A DNA stretch of 64,000 nt from contig NZ_KB890024.1 of assembly GCF_000372965.1 (NCBI RefSeq), forward strand, positions 1,118,839 through 1,182,838, given 5' to 3'. The translations under genes were made by a program, and so were the position numbers. Shown here in pieces: positions 1 to 7,530 of the stretch. Every line of letters starts with the position of its first letter. Position 1 is the first letter of the stretch. The stretch comes from Hoeflea sp. 108 (GTDB lineage Bacteria; Pseudomonadota; Alphaproteobacteria; Rhizobiales; Rhizobiaceae). Below the pieces are notes generated by a model. That model ran no database searches and had not been told where the DNA came from. It was given only the letters and a program-made list of their open reading frames with translations.

Positions 1-280
1 TGCGACTAGCTCTATTAATCTCCAATGGACGCTTTGAACATTTACTGAGCGTCCAAGCTGCTACGGCCTCGGCGCTGGCTGGATGGTCGGTTGCGGTACG
101 ATAAGGGCGGCGTTCGCAGAAATCCTAGATTGTTGTCGCGGGTTTCGGGAGTTTTGCGACAGCACCTTCAGGTGCTCGCTTATTACAAGAGAAGTGACGG
201 AAGCTTCACACCTACTCGATACACTCGGTCACGGAAAGAGATTTTGATTGGCTTGGAAGTAGAATGGCGGAGATTGCTGC
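1..280. other. No supported gene
   Basis: A reading frame crosses this stretch on the plus strand, but its composition is unlike a known protein and it runs into the better-supported gene that starts at 281. The decamer TTTTGCGACA at 152-161 recurs in the next intergenic region (see 1046-1160). I see no RNA gene. Confidence 0.4.
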
Positions 281-973
281 ATGAACCGACTAGCAAAAGG
301 GTTACTGATCCTGACCGCTTTTGCTCTGGCGCTGGTAATGTGGTGGAAGTTCAATTACCCGACCCATGCTTGGAACCAGAAGCTTACGGTGACAGTGACG
401 ACTCCTAGGGGCGATGTTTCGGGGGCTTCTGTCGTCGGCGTCTCCTGGAGCAAGAATTTCTTTTCGGGAGGCTGGGGCGGCGCACTGTTTCACCTGGCGC
501 TGCGAGGCGAGGCGACGACTATTGACCTCGGCGGGGGACAGTTCTTGTTTGCGATCCTGGGCTATCAGCATAGCCAGGAGCCGACCGATACCGGCTTGAT
601 AGCGCCAAAACTTCTCGGCGATGAGAGGTTTTATTGGTCGCCTGACGCATTCCAACGCGTTCAGGCGGCGAGGGGGCGTGGCCCCGTCGTTTTGCCGAAT
701 AGGCTTTATCCGCGTTTCCTGCGCTTTCGCGATATCAACGATCCAAAGACGGCCGAACTTGTCGATCCAGCCGATTTGGCGAAGAGTTTCGGCCCGGGCT
801 TCCGACTCGCGCGTGTGACGATTGAGATTACCGATGACGCGGTGACGCGGGGCATAAGAAACACCCTGCCATGGATATCACGGCAGGTCGGGTGGTTTCC
901 GCTCAACGCGGGCTCCGATGTGCCGCCCATCGGGCCCGCAAATTTGATCGACTTCGATACCCTTAGAAAATGA
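281..973 (+). CDS. Hypothetical N-terminally anchored protein
   Basis: A 230-residue protein of unrecognised family. Residues about 6-23 are hydrophobic after a short basic N terminus (MNRLAKG), which fits an uncleaved signal anchor placing the remainder in the periplasm. The remainder has no cysteines and a Gly-rich patch near residues 60-65. The ATG has a GGAG-like element about nine bases upstream, so this start is preferred. It stands alone in its direction; the next genes lie on the opposite strand. The accessory setting suggests island cargo, but no function can be assigned. Confidence 0.6.
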   Translation: MNRLAKGLLILTAFALALVMWWKFNYPTHAWNQKLTVTVTTPRGDVSGASVVGVSWSKNFFSGGWGGALFHLALRGEATTIDLGGGQFLFAILGYQHSQEPTDTGLIAPKLLGDERFYWSPDAFQRVQAARGRGPVVLPNRLYPRFLRFRDINDPKTAELVDPADLAKSFGPGFRLARVTIEITDDAVTRGIRNTLPWISRQVGWFPLNAGSDVPPIGPANLIDFDTLRK

Positions 974-1045
974 CCTCAACCGTGCGTCGAACCCGTTACC
1001 TATCTGGCATGGGTGGGCTTCGGGCTGGCATCTGAAATCGCCGTC

Positions 1046-1160
1046 TGTCGCAAAATTCCTGATTTTTCAGCATGGACAACGGCCGGCTGAAATTGCTCGG
1101 CAATCCGTGTCGCGAAACTCGCTCGCAAAAGTCAGAGTTTCGCGACCAACTTTTGCGACA
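1046..1160. repeat. Inverted pair of TTTTGCGACA decamers
   Basis: TGTCGCAAAA at 1046-1055 and its exact reverse complement TTTTGCGACA at 1151-1160 face each other across 95 bases. A third copy lies at 152-161 in the same orientation as the second. They may be remnants of transposon ends or recombinase sites. No transposase is visible beside them. Confidence 0.35.
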
Positions 1161-1196
1161 TTGCACAGCGGGTTTTTTGGCCGTCGACGCGAGCCA

Positions 1197-1613
1197 TCAG
1201 GCAGAGCGTGGTGCTGCTGGCGTCGCCAGTCGCAACAGCGCGGACACGCCGACAAACCCGCCACCTAAAACGCAGCAGATTTGCCGCCAGGTTTCGGATG
1301 GCGCAGCCTCCTTGGTGACGCCGTGGACAAGTGCGTAACCGGCAACGGCGGCGGGCGCGGCGAAGAGGAGCGCCACGATCAGGCGCAGGATCGGCGAGCG
1401 CAGCGTGTCGAACAGCAGCGCGAGAACGCCGAAGGCGGCGATGGCGGCGACGAAGCCGACGAGGCCCGCCCCGATGAAGCCCGCGCCGGTCTGATAGGCG
1501 AACTGCGCGGCCGTGATGCCGAGCATGAAGGGTAAGGCATAGACGGCGAGCGTATAGGCCAGGACGCAAAGCCCGGCGATCAGCACGACGCTCATCAGCA
1601 TCACGGCAACCAT
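1197..1613 (-). CDS. Small multi-pass membrane protein
   Basis: A 138-residue protein that is almost entirely hydrophobic, with about four predicted membrane segments (roughly residues 3-27, 38-66, 72-95 and 108-128). No catalytic motif is visible. The start is supported by an AAGGAAGAG ribosome site just upstream of ATG. It lies 131 bases downstream of the large ParB-like gene on the same strand and may be cotranscribed with it. Such pairs are familiar in the maintenance regions of alphaproteobacterial integrative elements and plasmids, so a mobile-element role is likely, but the molecular function is unknown. Confidence 0.6.
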   Translation of the reverse strand: MVAVMLMSVVLIAGLCVLAYTLAVYALPFMLGITAAQFAYQTGAGFIGAGLVGFVAAIAAFGVLALLFDTLRSPILRLIVALLFAAPAAVAGYALVHGVTKEAAPSETWRQICCVLGGGFVGVSALLRLATPAAPRSA

Positions 1614-1744
1614 GGTTCTCTTCCTTCACGATGATTGCGACCGTGGCGGCGGTCGAGGTGATCGGGCCGCGCGACTGCGCGGCCCGCGATTTTTTCGGAC
1701 GAGAGGAAAGCCGGGGCCGCTTGCGCGCCCCCGGCCTGCCTTCC

Positions 1745-3829
1745 TCATTCCGCTGCGATGGCGAAATGGTCATCATGGGCTTCCTGCGAGGATGCGGGCT
1801 CTACGGCATCGAGGGCGAACGCCTCGGCCTGCTGGTCGAGCCATTCGGGGCGCGCGGTGCGCAGCACGGGCGGAAGCCAGCCGGTTCCGGCCAGAAGCTG
1901 CTCGGCGGCTTCGGCCATCTCCACCTTCTTCTTGTCCGCGATCTGCTCCGCTGCCTCGTCGCCAAGAGCATCCCGCACGGCGGCGAGGATGTGGGCCTTG
2001 GTGACGCGCCCGAAATAGCTGCGCGCGGTCGCGGTCCAGTGCGCCGTCATGTCGAGCGTCACCGCCGTCGCCAGCTTGTCCGCCGTCTCATGGGCGCGGC
2101 GCTTGCCGCTCTCCCAAGGCAGCTTCACCGCATTGACGGTCAGCGAGGCGCAATGCGCGAGCAAGGCCATGAGGCTCGCATGGTCCAGACCGGCAATGAA
2201 TTCCCAGAGGTCCGCCACGTCGCGCGGCATGTCCGCCGCCCATCCGGCATGACGATCCGTCAGCATCTTCGCCGCCGCCGTGTCCTCGATGCCGTCCGCG
2301 TGGGCGGCGAGATAATTGCTGGTCGGGCTGATTTCGAGGCAATGGGCCGTGCTGCCGCCCCGATAGAAGGTCTGCGCGGCGAGCGTATGGACCACGGCGA
2401 TCAACGCCATATCCGGCTGCTCGCCAAGGGCGAGACGCAGGCCAAGGGTGCGATGCGCGGTCAGGTCGCGGATGAGCGAGTCGGGCAGCGGCTTGCCCGC
2501 ATCCCCGGCCTCTTCCTCCGGCTCCTGCTCGGTTTCGGGAAGGTCGTCGCCTTCGCCGTCCTCGCTGTCGAGGATTTCGCCGTCACCGTTGACGCGCACC
2601 CCGTCGATGACGGTTTCGGCTCCCTCCGGTTCCGGCTCCGGGGCCTCGTCCTCGGCCCGGATGAAACCGCGCTCGATCCGAACATCACCATCATGGGCGA
2701 CGACGACGAACACGCCACCCCGCGCGATGTCGTTGGGATCGAAGGCGTTGCGCTTGGCGTCGATCCGCTCGATCTCGGCTTCAAGCTCCGCAAGGCGCGC
2801 ATCCACCTCGTCCGGGAGGTCGGTATCGGCGCCCTCCCATTCCGCGTTCAGACGCTCAAGCTCGTCCTGCGCCGCGTCGTAGGCCGTGGCGTCTTCCTCG
2901 GAAAGCTCCACCGGATGCCGATAGGCACGGCGCATTCCGTGGGCGTGGGGGAAGTCGAGATAGGCGGCGGTCCACCTCCAGCCCTCGGCCTGCTGCACTT
3001 GCGCCGCGATCCATTCCAGCTTCTCGACGGCAAGCCGGTCCAGCAACGCGGGGTCTTCAAAGAAACCGCCGCGATCCTCGGTGAACAGGTCGCGGATGAT
3101 GGTGCCGCCTGCATCGGTATAGGCTTGCGCGCCGACGAAGACCGCGCAGCGATCCGTCGCGGCCACGTTCATCTTGGTCAGGTCGCGCCGGATGATGGAC
3201 GGATCGCGGTTATAGGACAGGTTCTCATAGACGTGTTCCTGCCGCGCGTGGTCGTCGGTGATGGCGAAGGCCATCAACTGATCCAAGGTCAGGTCGCCAT
3301 CGCGATAGACCTGCAACAGCTTCGGGCTGACAGCGCCGAGACGCATCCGCTGCTTGACGACATGGGCGGTCACGCCGAACCGGGCGGCGATTTCCTCCGC
3401 GCCCCATCCCCGATCCTCGGAAAGCTCGCGGAAGCGCTCGAACTGGTCGGCGGGGTGGAGGTCTTCACGCGTGACGTTCTCGTCAAGGCTGATCTCGGCG
3501 GCATCGTTCGCCGTGTCGATGACGCAGCGCATGGGCTCGGTCTTCTTGATCTGCTTGCGCTTCACGCGCAGCATCTGCGCCAGCCTGCGGCCTTCACCGA
3601 TGCTGACGAGATAGAAGCCGGTCGGCTCGCCCCCGGCGTCCGTTTCCGGCTCCACCACCAGATTTTGCAGGATGCCCTTGGCGGCGATGCTCGCCGCCTT
3701 CGCCTCGATAGACGCCTCGCTGTGCGGGGTCTTGCGGGCGTTCTTCGGATGCTTCTTGAGCTTGTTGAGCGGGATGAAGACGGTCGTGCCGTGTTCAACG
3801 GTCGGGGCGGTGTTGTCGGTCGTGGTCAT
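1745..3829 (-). CDS. Large ParB/RepB/Spo0J-like nuclease-domain protein
   Basis: A protein of 694 residues. The first 220 carry the ParB N-terminal fold: a target-side segment beginning IPLNKLKKHPKNAR, a box around GEGRRLAQM in the position of the ParB GERR motif, DENVTREDLHP, and a KorB/HTH segment (AARFGVTAHVVKQRMRLG). The rest is long, acidic in the middle and not recognisable. It is far longer than chromosomal ParB (about 300 residues), and no parA lies beside it, so it is probably the ParB-domain protein typical of integrative elements, not a chromosome partition factor. The ATG at 3829 is chosen over an in-frame ATG 48 bases upstream because GGAG sits eight bases before it. Confidence 0.8.
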   Translation of the reverse strand: MTTTDNTAPTVEHGTTVFIPLNKLKKHPKNARKTPHSEASIEAKAASIAAKGILQNLVVEPETDAGGEPTGFYLVSIGEGRRLAQMLRVKRKQIKKTEPMRCVIDTANDAAEISLDENVTREDLHPADQFERFRELSEDRGWGAEEIAARFGVTAHVVKQRMRLGAVSPKLLQVYRDGDLTLDQLMAFAITDDHARQEHVYENLSYNRDPSIIRRDLTKMNVAATDRCAVFVGAQAYTDAGGTIIRDLFTEDRGGFFEDPALLDRLAVEKLEWIAAQVQQAEGWRWTAAYLDFPHAHGMRRAYRHPVELSEEDATAYDAAQDELERLNAEWEGADTDLPDEVDARLAELEAEIERIDAKRNAFDPNDIARGGVFVVVAHDGDVRIERGFIRAEDEAPEPEPEGAETVIDGVRVNGDGEILDSEDGEGDDLPETEQEPEEEAGDAGKPLPDSLIRDLTAHRTLGLRLALGEQPDMALIAVVHTLAAQTFYRGGSTAHCLEISPTSNYLAAHADGIEDTAAAKMLTDRHAGWAADMPRDVADLWEFIAGLDHASLMALLAHCASLTVNAVKLPWESGKRRAHETADKLATAVTLDMTAHWTATARSYFGRVTKAHILAAVRDALGDEAAEQIADKKKVEMAEAAEQLLAGTGWLPPVLRTARPEWLDQQAEAFALDAVEPASSQEAHDDHFAIAAE

Positions 3830-4184
3830 GGTCTTTGCTCCTATGGGCTTGGGTTGAAGCGCAGCGCTGCGCTGCAACCCTGCCCGTCGGCGAGACCGGG
3901 GGGTGCAAGGTGCAAGGGCGACCGGGACGGAGGGGGATCACCCGGCCTGCACAAGCGGATCGAAGCTATCGGCGAGAGTGAGAAACACGCATCCGCGCGG
4001 AAGGCTGGGGAGACCGTCCCGGTCGAGCGCCAGCGATCCCTTGCGCCGCGCCAGGGGGCAGAGCCCCCAAGCAACCGGCCCGGCCAAAGCGAAGCGGCGG
4101 CCGGGCGCAAGGACCGGATCAGGATGTGAATACCCAGAAGGCGTGGACCAGCGGCATCCTGATCGCCACACTCTCACCAGGAGA

Positions 4185-4276
4185 GGGGCGTTGCGGGGTT
4201 TCCCGCAGAAGGGTCGACCGAGACCGTGGCTCGGCCGAGACCGTGGCTCGGCCGCAGGGAAGCGCTTTCCCCTCAT
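4185..4276. repeat. Dispersed GC-rich repeat, copy A
   Basis: It matches 11537-11612 over its whole length, starting GGGGCGTTGCGGGGT and ending CTTTCCCCTCAT, with a few single-base gaps. This copy is longer because a 17-bp palindromic unit is duplicated inside it. It lies just before the AbiEi-like gene; the other copy lies just beyond the toxin-antitoxin pair, so the two bracket the defence genes. It could be a dispersed element of the island or a recombination scar. Confidence 0.75.
4218..4251. repeat. Tandem duplication of a 17-bp palindromic unit
   Basis: CCGAGACCGTGGCTCGG occurs twice back to back (4218-4234 and 4235-4251). Each unit is itself an interrupted palindrome (CCGAG, seven bases, CTCGG). 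The second repeat copy near 11570 carries only one degenerate unit. Confidence 0.85.
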
Positions 4277-4311
4277 CGAACCGCCCTCTGCAAGAGGGTT
4301 TCCTTGAAAAG

Positions 4312-4339
4312 TGTCAGAAAACTGCGTATTTTTCTGACA
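4312..4339 (+). promoter_or_regulatory. Palindromic operator before the AbiEi-like gene
   Basis: TGTCAGAAAA (4312-4321) and TTTTCTGACA (4330-4339) are perfect inverted repeats separated by eight bases, ending just before the ribosome site of the DUF6088 gene. AbiEi antitoxins are known to autorepress through inverted repeats in their promoter. Assigning this site to that protein is inference. Confidence 0.65.
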
Positions 4340-4350
4340 GGAGAATGATG

Positions 4351-4944
4351 ATGACTCGGCTGACCGAACAGATTCAGACGTATGCGACGGAGTTGCCCGA
4401 AGGCGCTCCTATTTCTGCCAAGGGCTTGCTTCACCTCGGAAATCGCGCCGCTGTGGATCAGGCTTTGTCGCGCTTGGCCGAACGCGGTCAACTCATCCGC
4501 GCTGGTCGGGGCGTCTATCTTCGCCCCGTCGCAAGTCGCTTCGGCGCGCGAGCACCTTCGGTCGAGCAGGCGGTCGAGGCGCTGGCAACCCAAAAGGGTG
4601 AGATTATCGTCTCGAACGGGGCTGCGGCGGCAAACGCTCTGGGCCTGACGACACAGGTGCCGGTGCGGTCGGTCTATCTGACATCCGGGCGCAGCCGAAA
4701 GATGCACCTCGGCAAGCAGGTCGTCGAATTGCGGCACGCGCCGCGCTGGCAATTAGCATTGGCTAACCGGCCGGCGGGAGAAGCTGTCCGGGCACTGGCC
4801 TGGCTCGGCCCGGAGAAGGCTGAAACCGCGCTCAAGACGTTGAAGCAAAAGCTGCCGGCCATTGCGTTCGGCGAACTGGTTGCGGCCGCGCCGCAGTTTC
4901 CGACGTGGCTCGCACAGAGCGTCGGAAAGGCTGCTTATGGCTGA
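4351..4944 (+). CDS. AbiEi-like antitoxin / DUF6088 family protein
   Basis: A 197-residue protein. The N-terminal part (residues about 1-60) reads as a winged helix of the AbiEi type, with pieces such as GRGVYLRPV; residues 60-197 form the conserved C-terminal part of the family. AbiEi-type proteins are type IV antitoxins and transcriptional autorepressors, normally followed by an AbiEii nucleotidyltransferase toxin. The third of three consecutive ATGs is preferred because AGGAG ends seven bases before it. The expected toxin gene begins in the normal overlapping position but is broken (see 4937-5140). The antitoxin itself looks complete and keeps its palindromic operator. Confidence 0.75.
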   Translation: MTRLTEQIQTYATELPEGAPISAKGLLHLGNRAAVDQALSRLAERGQLIRAGRGVYLRPVASRFGARAPSVEQAVEALATQKGEIIVSNGAAAANALGLTTQVPVRSVYLTSGRSRKMHLGKQVVELRHAPRWQLALANRPAGEAVRALAWLGPEKAETALKTLKQKLPAIAFGELVAAAPQFPTWLAQSVGKAAYG

Positions 4945-5140
4945 CGCTTTTGTCCAGCTTTCTCTTAGGATCGGTGCGGCGCAACACTTGGCGTCGCGGC
5001 CGATCGCTCCTACCGGCCGACACATTTTGTCTCGTCGTGAGAATGGACTTCATAAGTTCGGACTATCCGAAATCGAATTTCGGAGGCTCCTGCGAAGCAG
5101 TCACACATTAATGTTGCCGCGGTTCGGGGTGGGGCGCTGA
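4937..5140 (+). pseudogene. Stub of an AbiEii nucleotidyltransferase toxin
   Basis: An ATG overlaps the antitoxin stop by eight bases and encodes MADAFVQLS, the characteristic opening of AbiEii-family toxins (from family knowledge). From about base 4964 onward the frame stays open to 5140 but has no toxin features: the family's LLEKDVWVVW region, the GGTS nucleotide motif and the SEDVDL motif are all absent. This suggests the toxin was cut after about nine codons by the event that brought in the ATPase-helicase pair starting at 5143. The 67-residue product is probably not functional. Confidence 0.55.
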
Positions 5141-5142
5141 TA

Positions 5143-7530
5143 ATGCATATTGAATTTTTAGAGATTGCCAATTTCAGGAAGCTATTGTCGACGCGGGTCG
5201 ACCTTTCGGACGCGACCACACTCTTCGTGGGAGCGAATAACAGCGGCAAGACTTCGGCCATGCTTGCGCTACGTCGCTTCCTGTCGCCGCGCCGCTGTCC
5301 ATTCGAGATGCACGATTTCACGTTGTGCCATTGGCCCACAATCATTGCGTTAGGCGAAGCGTGGATAGCTGCCCGCAACGCGGAGGAAATCGTTGATCTG
5401 GTCGTCGACCCGTGGGTTAGCGCCCTGCCGACTTTGGACCTGTGGTTGCACGTCGAGGCGGGGGAGATGCATCACGTCCGTGACCTCATTCCGACCTTGG
5501 ATTGGGAGGGAGGAAGACTCGGCGTTCGGCTTCGCTACGAGCCGAAAGACCTTGCGCTCTTGTACAAAGAGTACATGGGCGCGGTGAGCGACGCCGAGGC
5601 GATGAGGACGGCGGCGAACACGGCCGCCATCGCAGAGAATCCCGACGCTGATCCGCCGCCTACTCCGCCCAAGCTTACGATCTGGCCGGAGAGTTTGATC
5701 GATTTCCTGAGCAAGCGTTTGTCAACGCACTTTACCATTCGGGCCTATTCGCTAGACCCGGGTCAGCTTGTCGCTCCTGCAAAATCTCTGGCGCGTCCGC
5801 AGGCCCTTCCGGGCGGTTCTCGGCCAATCGATGGCGACCCGCTGAGCGGCTTGATCCGCGTTCATGACATACCGGCGCAGAGGGGCTTCGGTGAGGAGCA
5901 GCAGGCTGCGGAGGATGATGATGCTCCCGCAGCGGCGAGCGGGAGTCGCCTGTCCGACCAGCTCAGAAGCTACTACGCCAAGCACCTCGACCCGACGAAG
6001 GGACCTGATCCGAAGGACCTTGGCGCGTTGCAGGCAATAGAAGCCGCCCAGGACGCGTTCGACAAGCGCCTAACCGAGAGTTTCAAGGCGGCATTCACCG
6101 AGGTCGAGGGTATGGGATACCCTGGTGTAACCGATCCACGCCCGCGCGTTTCGACACGCTTAAAAGCTATCGACGGTCTCAACCACAACGCGGCGATCAG
6201 TTTCGAGGTAGACGTCATTGCCGAGGACGGCGCGACGACGCCTGTGTTGCGGTTGCCTGAGGCAAATAACGGCCTCGGCTATCAAAACCTCATCTCCATG
6301 ATATTCCGGTTGATGAGCTTTCGTGATGCTTGGATGCGTGTCGGTAAGGCATCAACAGGCGTGACAGTGACCACGACCGAGCCTCTCCACCTTGTCCTGG
6401 TCGAGGAGCCGGAAGCGCATTTGCACGCGCAGGTCCAGCAAGTCTTCATCAAGAAGGCTTATGCGGTGCTGCGTGCGCACGAGGACCTCGGTAACAGCCA
6501 AAAGCTGCGCACGCAGTTGGTGGTTAGCACCCATTCGAGCCATGTCGCGCATGAGACGTCGTTCTCTTGCCTGCGCTACTTCCGGCGGCTGCCTGCGGGT
6601 ATGGCCGCGAAAGTGCCGGTCTCCACTGTTATCAATCTGTCAGAGGTTTTTGGTCCGGGTAGTGAGACCGAACGTTTCGTGACTCGCTATCTTCGAGCCC
6701 AACACGCTGACCTGTTCTTTGCCGACGCGGCCATTTTGGTGGAGGGCCCGGCCGAACGCATGCTCGTCCCGAATTTCATTCGAGCGCACTACGACGAGCT
6801 CAATCAGTGTTACATCACCCTGCTTGAGATCGGCGGAAGCCACGCGCACCGTCTCAAGCCCTTGATCGATCACCTCGGTCTGCTCACCCTGATTATCACT
6901 GACTTGGATACGCTGGATGGAACGGGCGGCGCCTCCGTCCAACCCGCGAAAGGTTCTGGCCAGAAAACCAATAATGCCACGCTGAAGACGTGGGTGCCAA
7001 AGCTCGACGACATTGATGAGCTAATGCGAGCAGACGGCGCGACGAAGACGCTGCATGAAGACGACGATCCGCTCTTTGCTGTGCGGGCCGCGTATCAGAT
7101 CCCGTTGGGCGTGACGTCCCCGGGTATCGTGGGGCCGGAGGTCGCATATCCGTATACATTTGAGGATGCGCTGGCGTTCGAGAATCTTAACTTCTTCTCC
7201 GCACTGGATGGCACTGGCCTGGTCCGCAAGTTTCGCGATGCCATCGCGAATGGTGGCGGGGCGGCCGCTGTCGGCGAGCAAATGTATCTCGCCCTCAAGA
7301 GCGGCAAGAAGGCCGAGTTTGCGCTTGACGTGATGGAGGCTGAGAACTTCGACACGATCGTCGTGCCGCGCTACATCGCCGAGGGGCTTGAGTGGCTACT
7401 CGCACAGCTTAAGAAAAAGCAGGTGGAGATTCTGCCTCTGGTTAAGGAAGCGCCGCCCAAGGAAGAGGTCGAGGTTAACCCGCCGGTCGAAGAGCTCGTC
7501 GTCGCAGAAATCGAAGGGGCCGACGCATGA
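5143..7530 (+). CDS. Gabija GajA-like OLD-family ATPase/TOPRIM nuclease
   Basis: A 795-residue protein. The N-terminal ABC-type ATPase has Walker A GANNSGKTS at residues 30-38, a signature-like NNGLGYQNL segment, Walker B LVLVEEPEAHLHAQ and the following STHSSH loop. A TOPRIM nuclease follows, with ILVEGPAER (catalytic Glu near residue 533) and IITDLDTLD (acidic pair near residue 585). This is the order of class 2 OLD nucleases, including GajA, which pair with a UvrD-like helicase; that helicase follows with an ATGA overlap. In Gabija, GajA is a DNA-nicking nuclease held in check by nucleotides. At 795 residues it is longer than the roughly 580-residue founding GajA. The G-rich ribosome site is weak. 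Confidence 0.8.
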   Translation: MHIEFLEIANFRKLLSTRVDLSDATTLFVGANNSGKTSAMLALRRFLSPRRCPFEMHDFTLCHWPTIIALGEAWIAARNAEEIVDLVVDPWVSALPTLDLWLHVEAGEMHHVRDLIPTLDWEGGRLGVRLRYEPKDLALLYKEYMGAVSDAEAMRTAANTAAIAENPDADPPPTPPKLTIWPESLIDFLSKRLSTHFTIRAYSLDPGQLVAPAKSLARPQALPGGSRPIDGDPLSGLIRVHDIPAQRGFGEEQQAAEDDDAPAAASGSRLSDQLRSYYAKHLDPTKGPDPKDLGALQAIEAAQDAFDKRLTESFKAAFTEVEGMGYPGVTDPRPRVSTRLKAIDGLNHNAAISFEVDVIAEDGATTPVLRLPEANNGLGYQNLISMIFRLMSFRDAWMRVGKASTGVTVTTTEPLHLVLVEEPEAHLHAQVQQVFIKKAYAVLRAHEDLGNSQKLRTQLVVSTHSSHVAHETSFSCLRYFRRLPAGMAAKVPVSTVINLSEVFGPGSETERFVTRYLRAQHADLFFADAAILVEGPAERMLVPNFIRAHYDELNQCYITLLEIGGSHAHRLKPLIDHLGLLTLIITDLDTLDGTGGASVQPAKGSGQKTNNATLKTWVPKLDDIDELMRADGATKTLHEDDDPLFAVRAAYQIPLGVTSPGIVGPEVAYPYTFEDALAFENLNFFSALDGTGLVRKFRDAIANGGGAAAVGEQMYLALKSGKKAEFALDVMEAENFDTIVVPRYIAEGLEWLLAQLKKKQVEILPLVKEAPPKEEVEVNPPVEELVVAEIEGADA

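Noticed and set aside
1631..4129. 832-codon open frame on the plus strand opposite the ParB-like gene
   Set aside because: It is antisense to a gene with clear ParB motifs and a ribosome site. It is rich in Arg, Gly and His, as expected for a GC-rich shadow frame.
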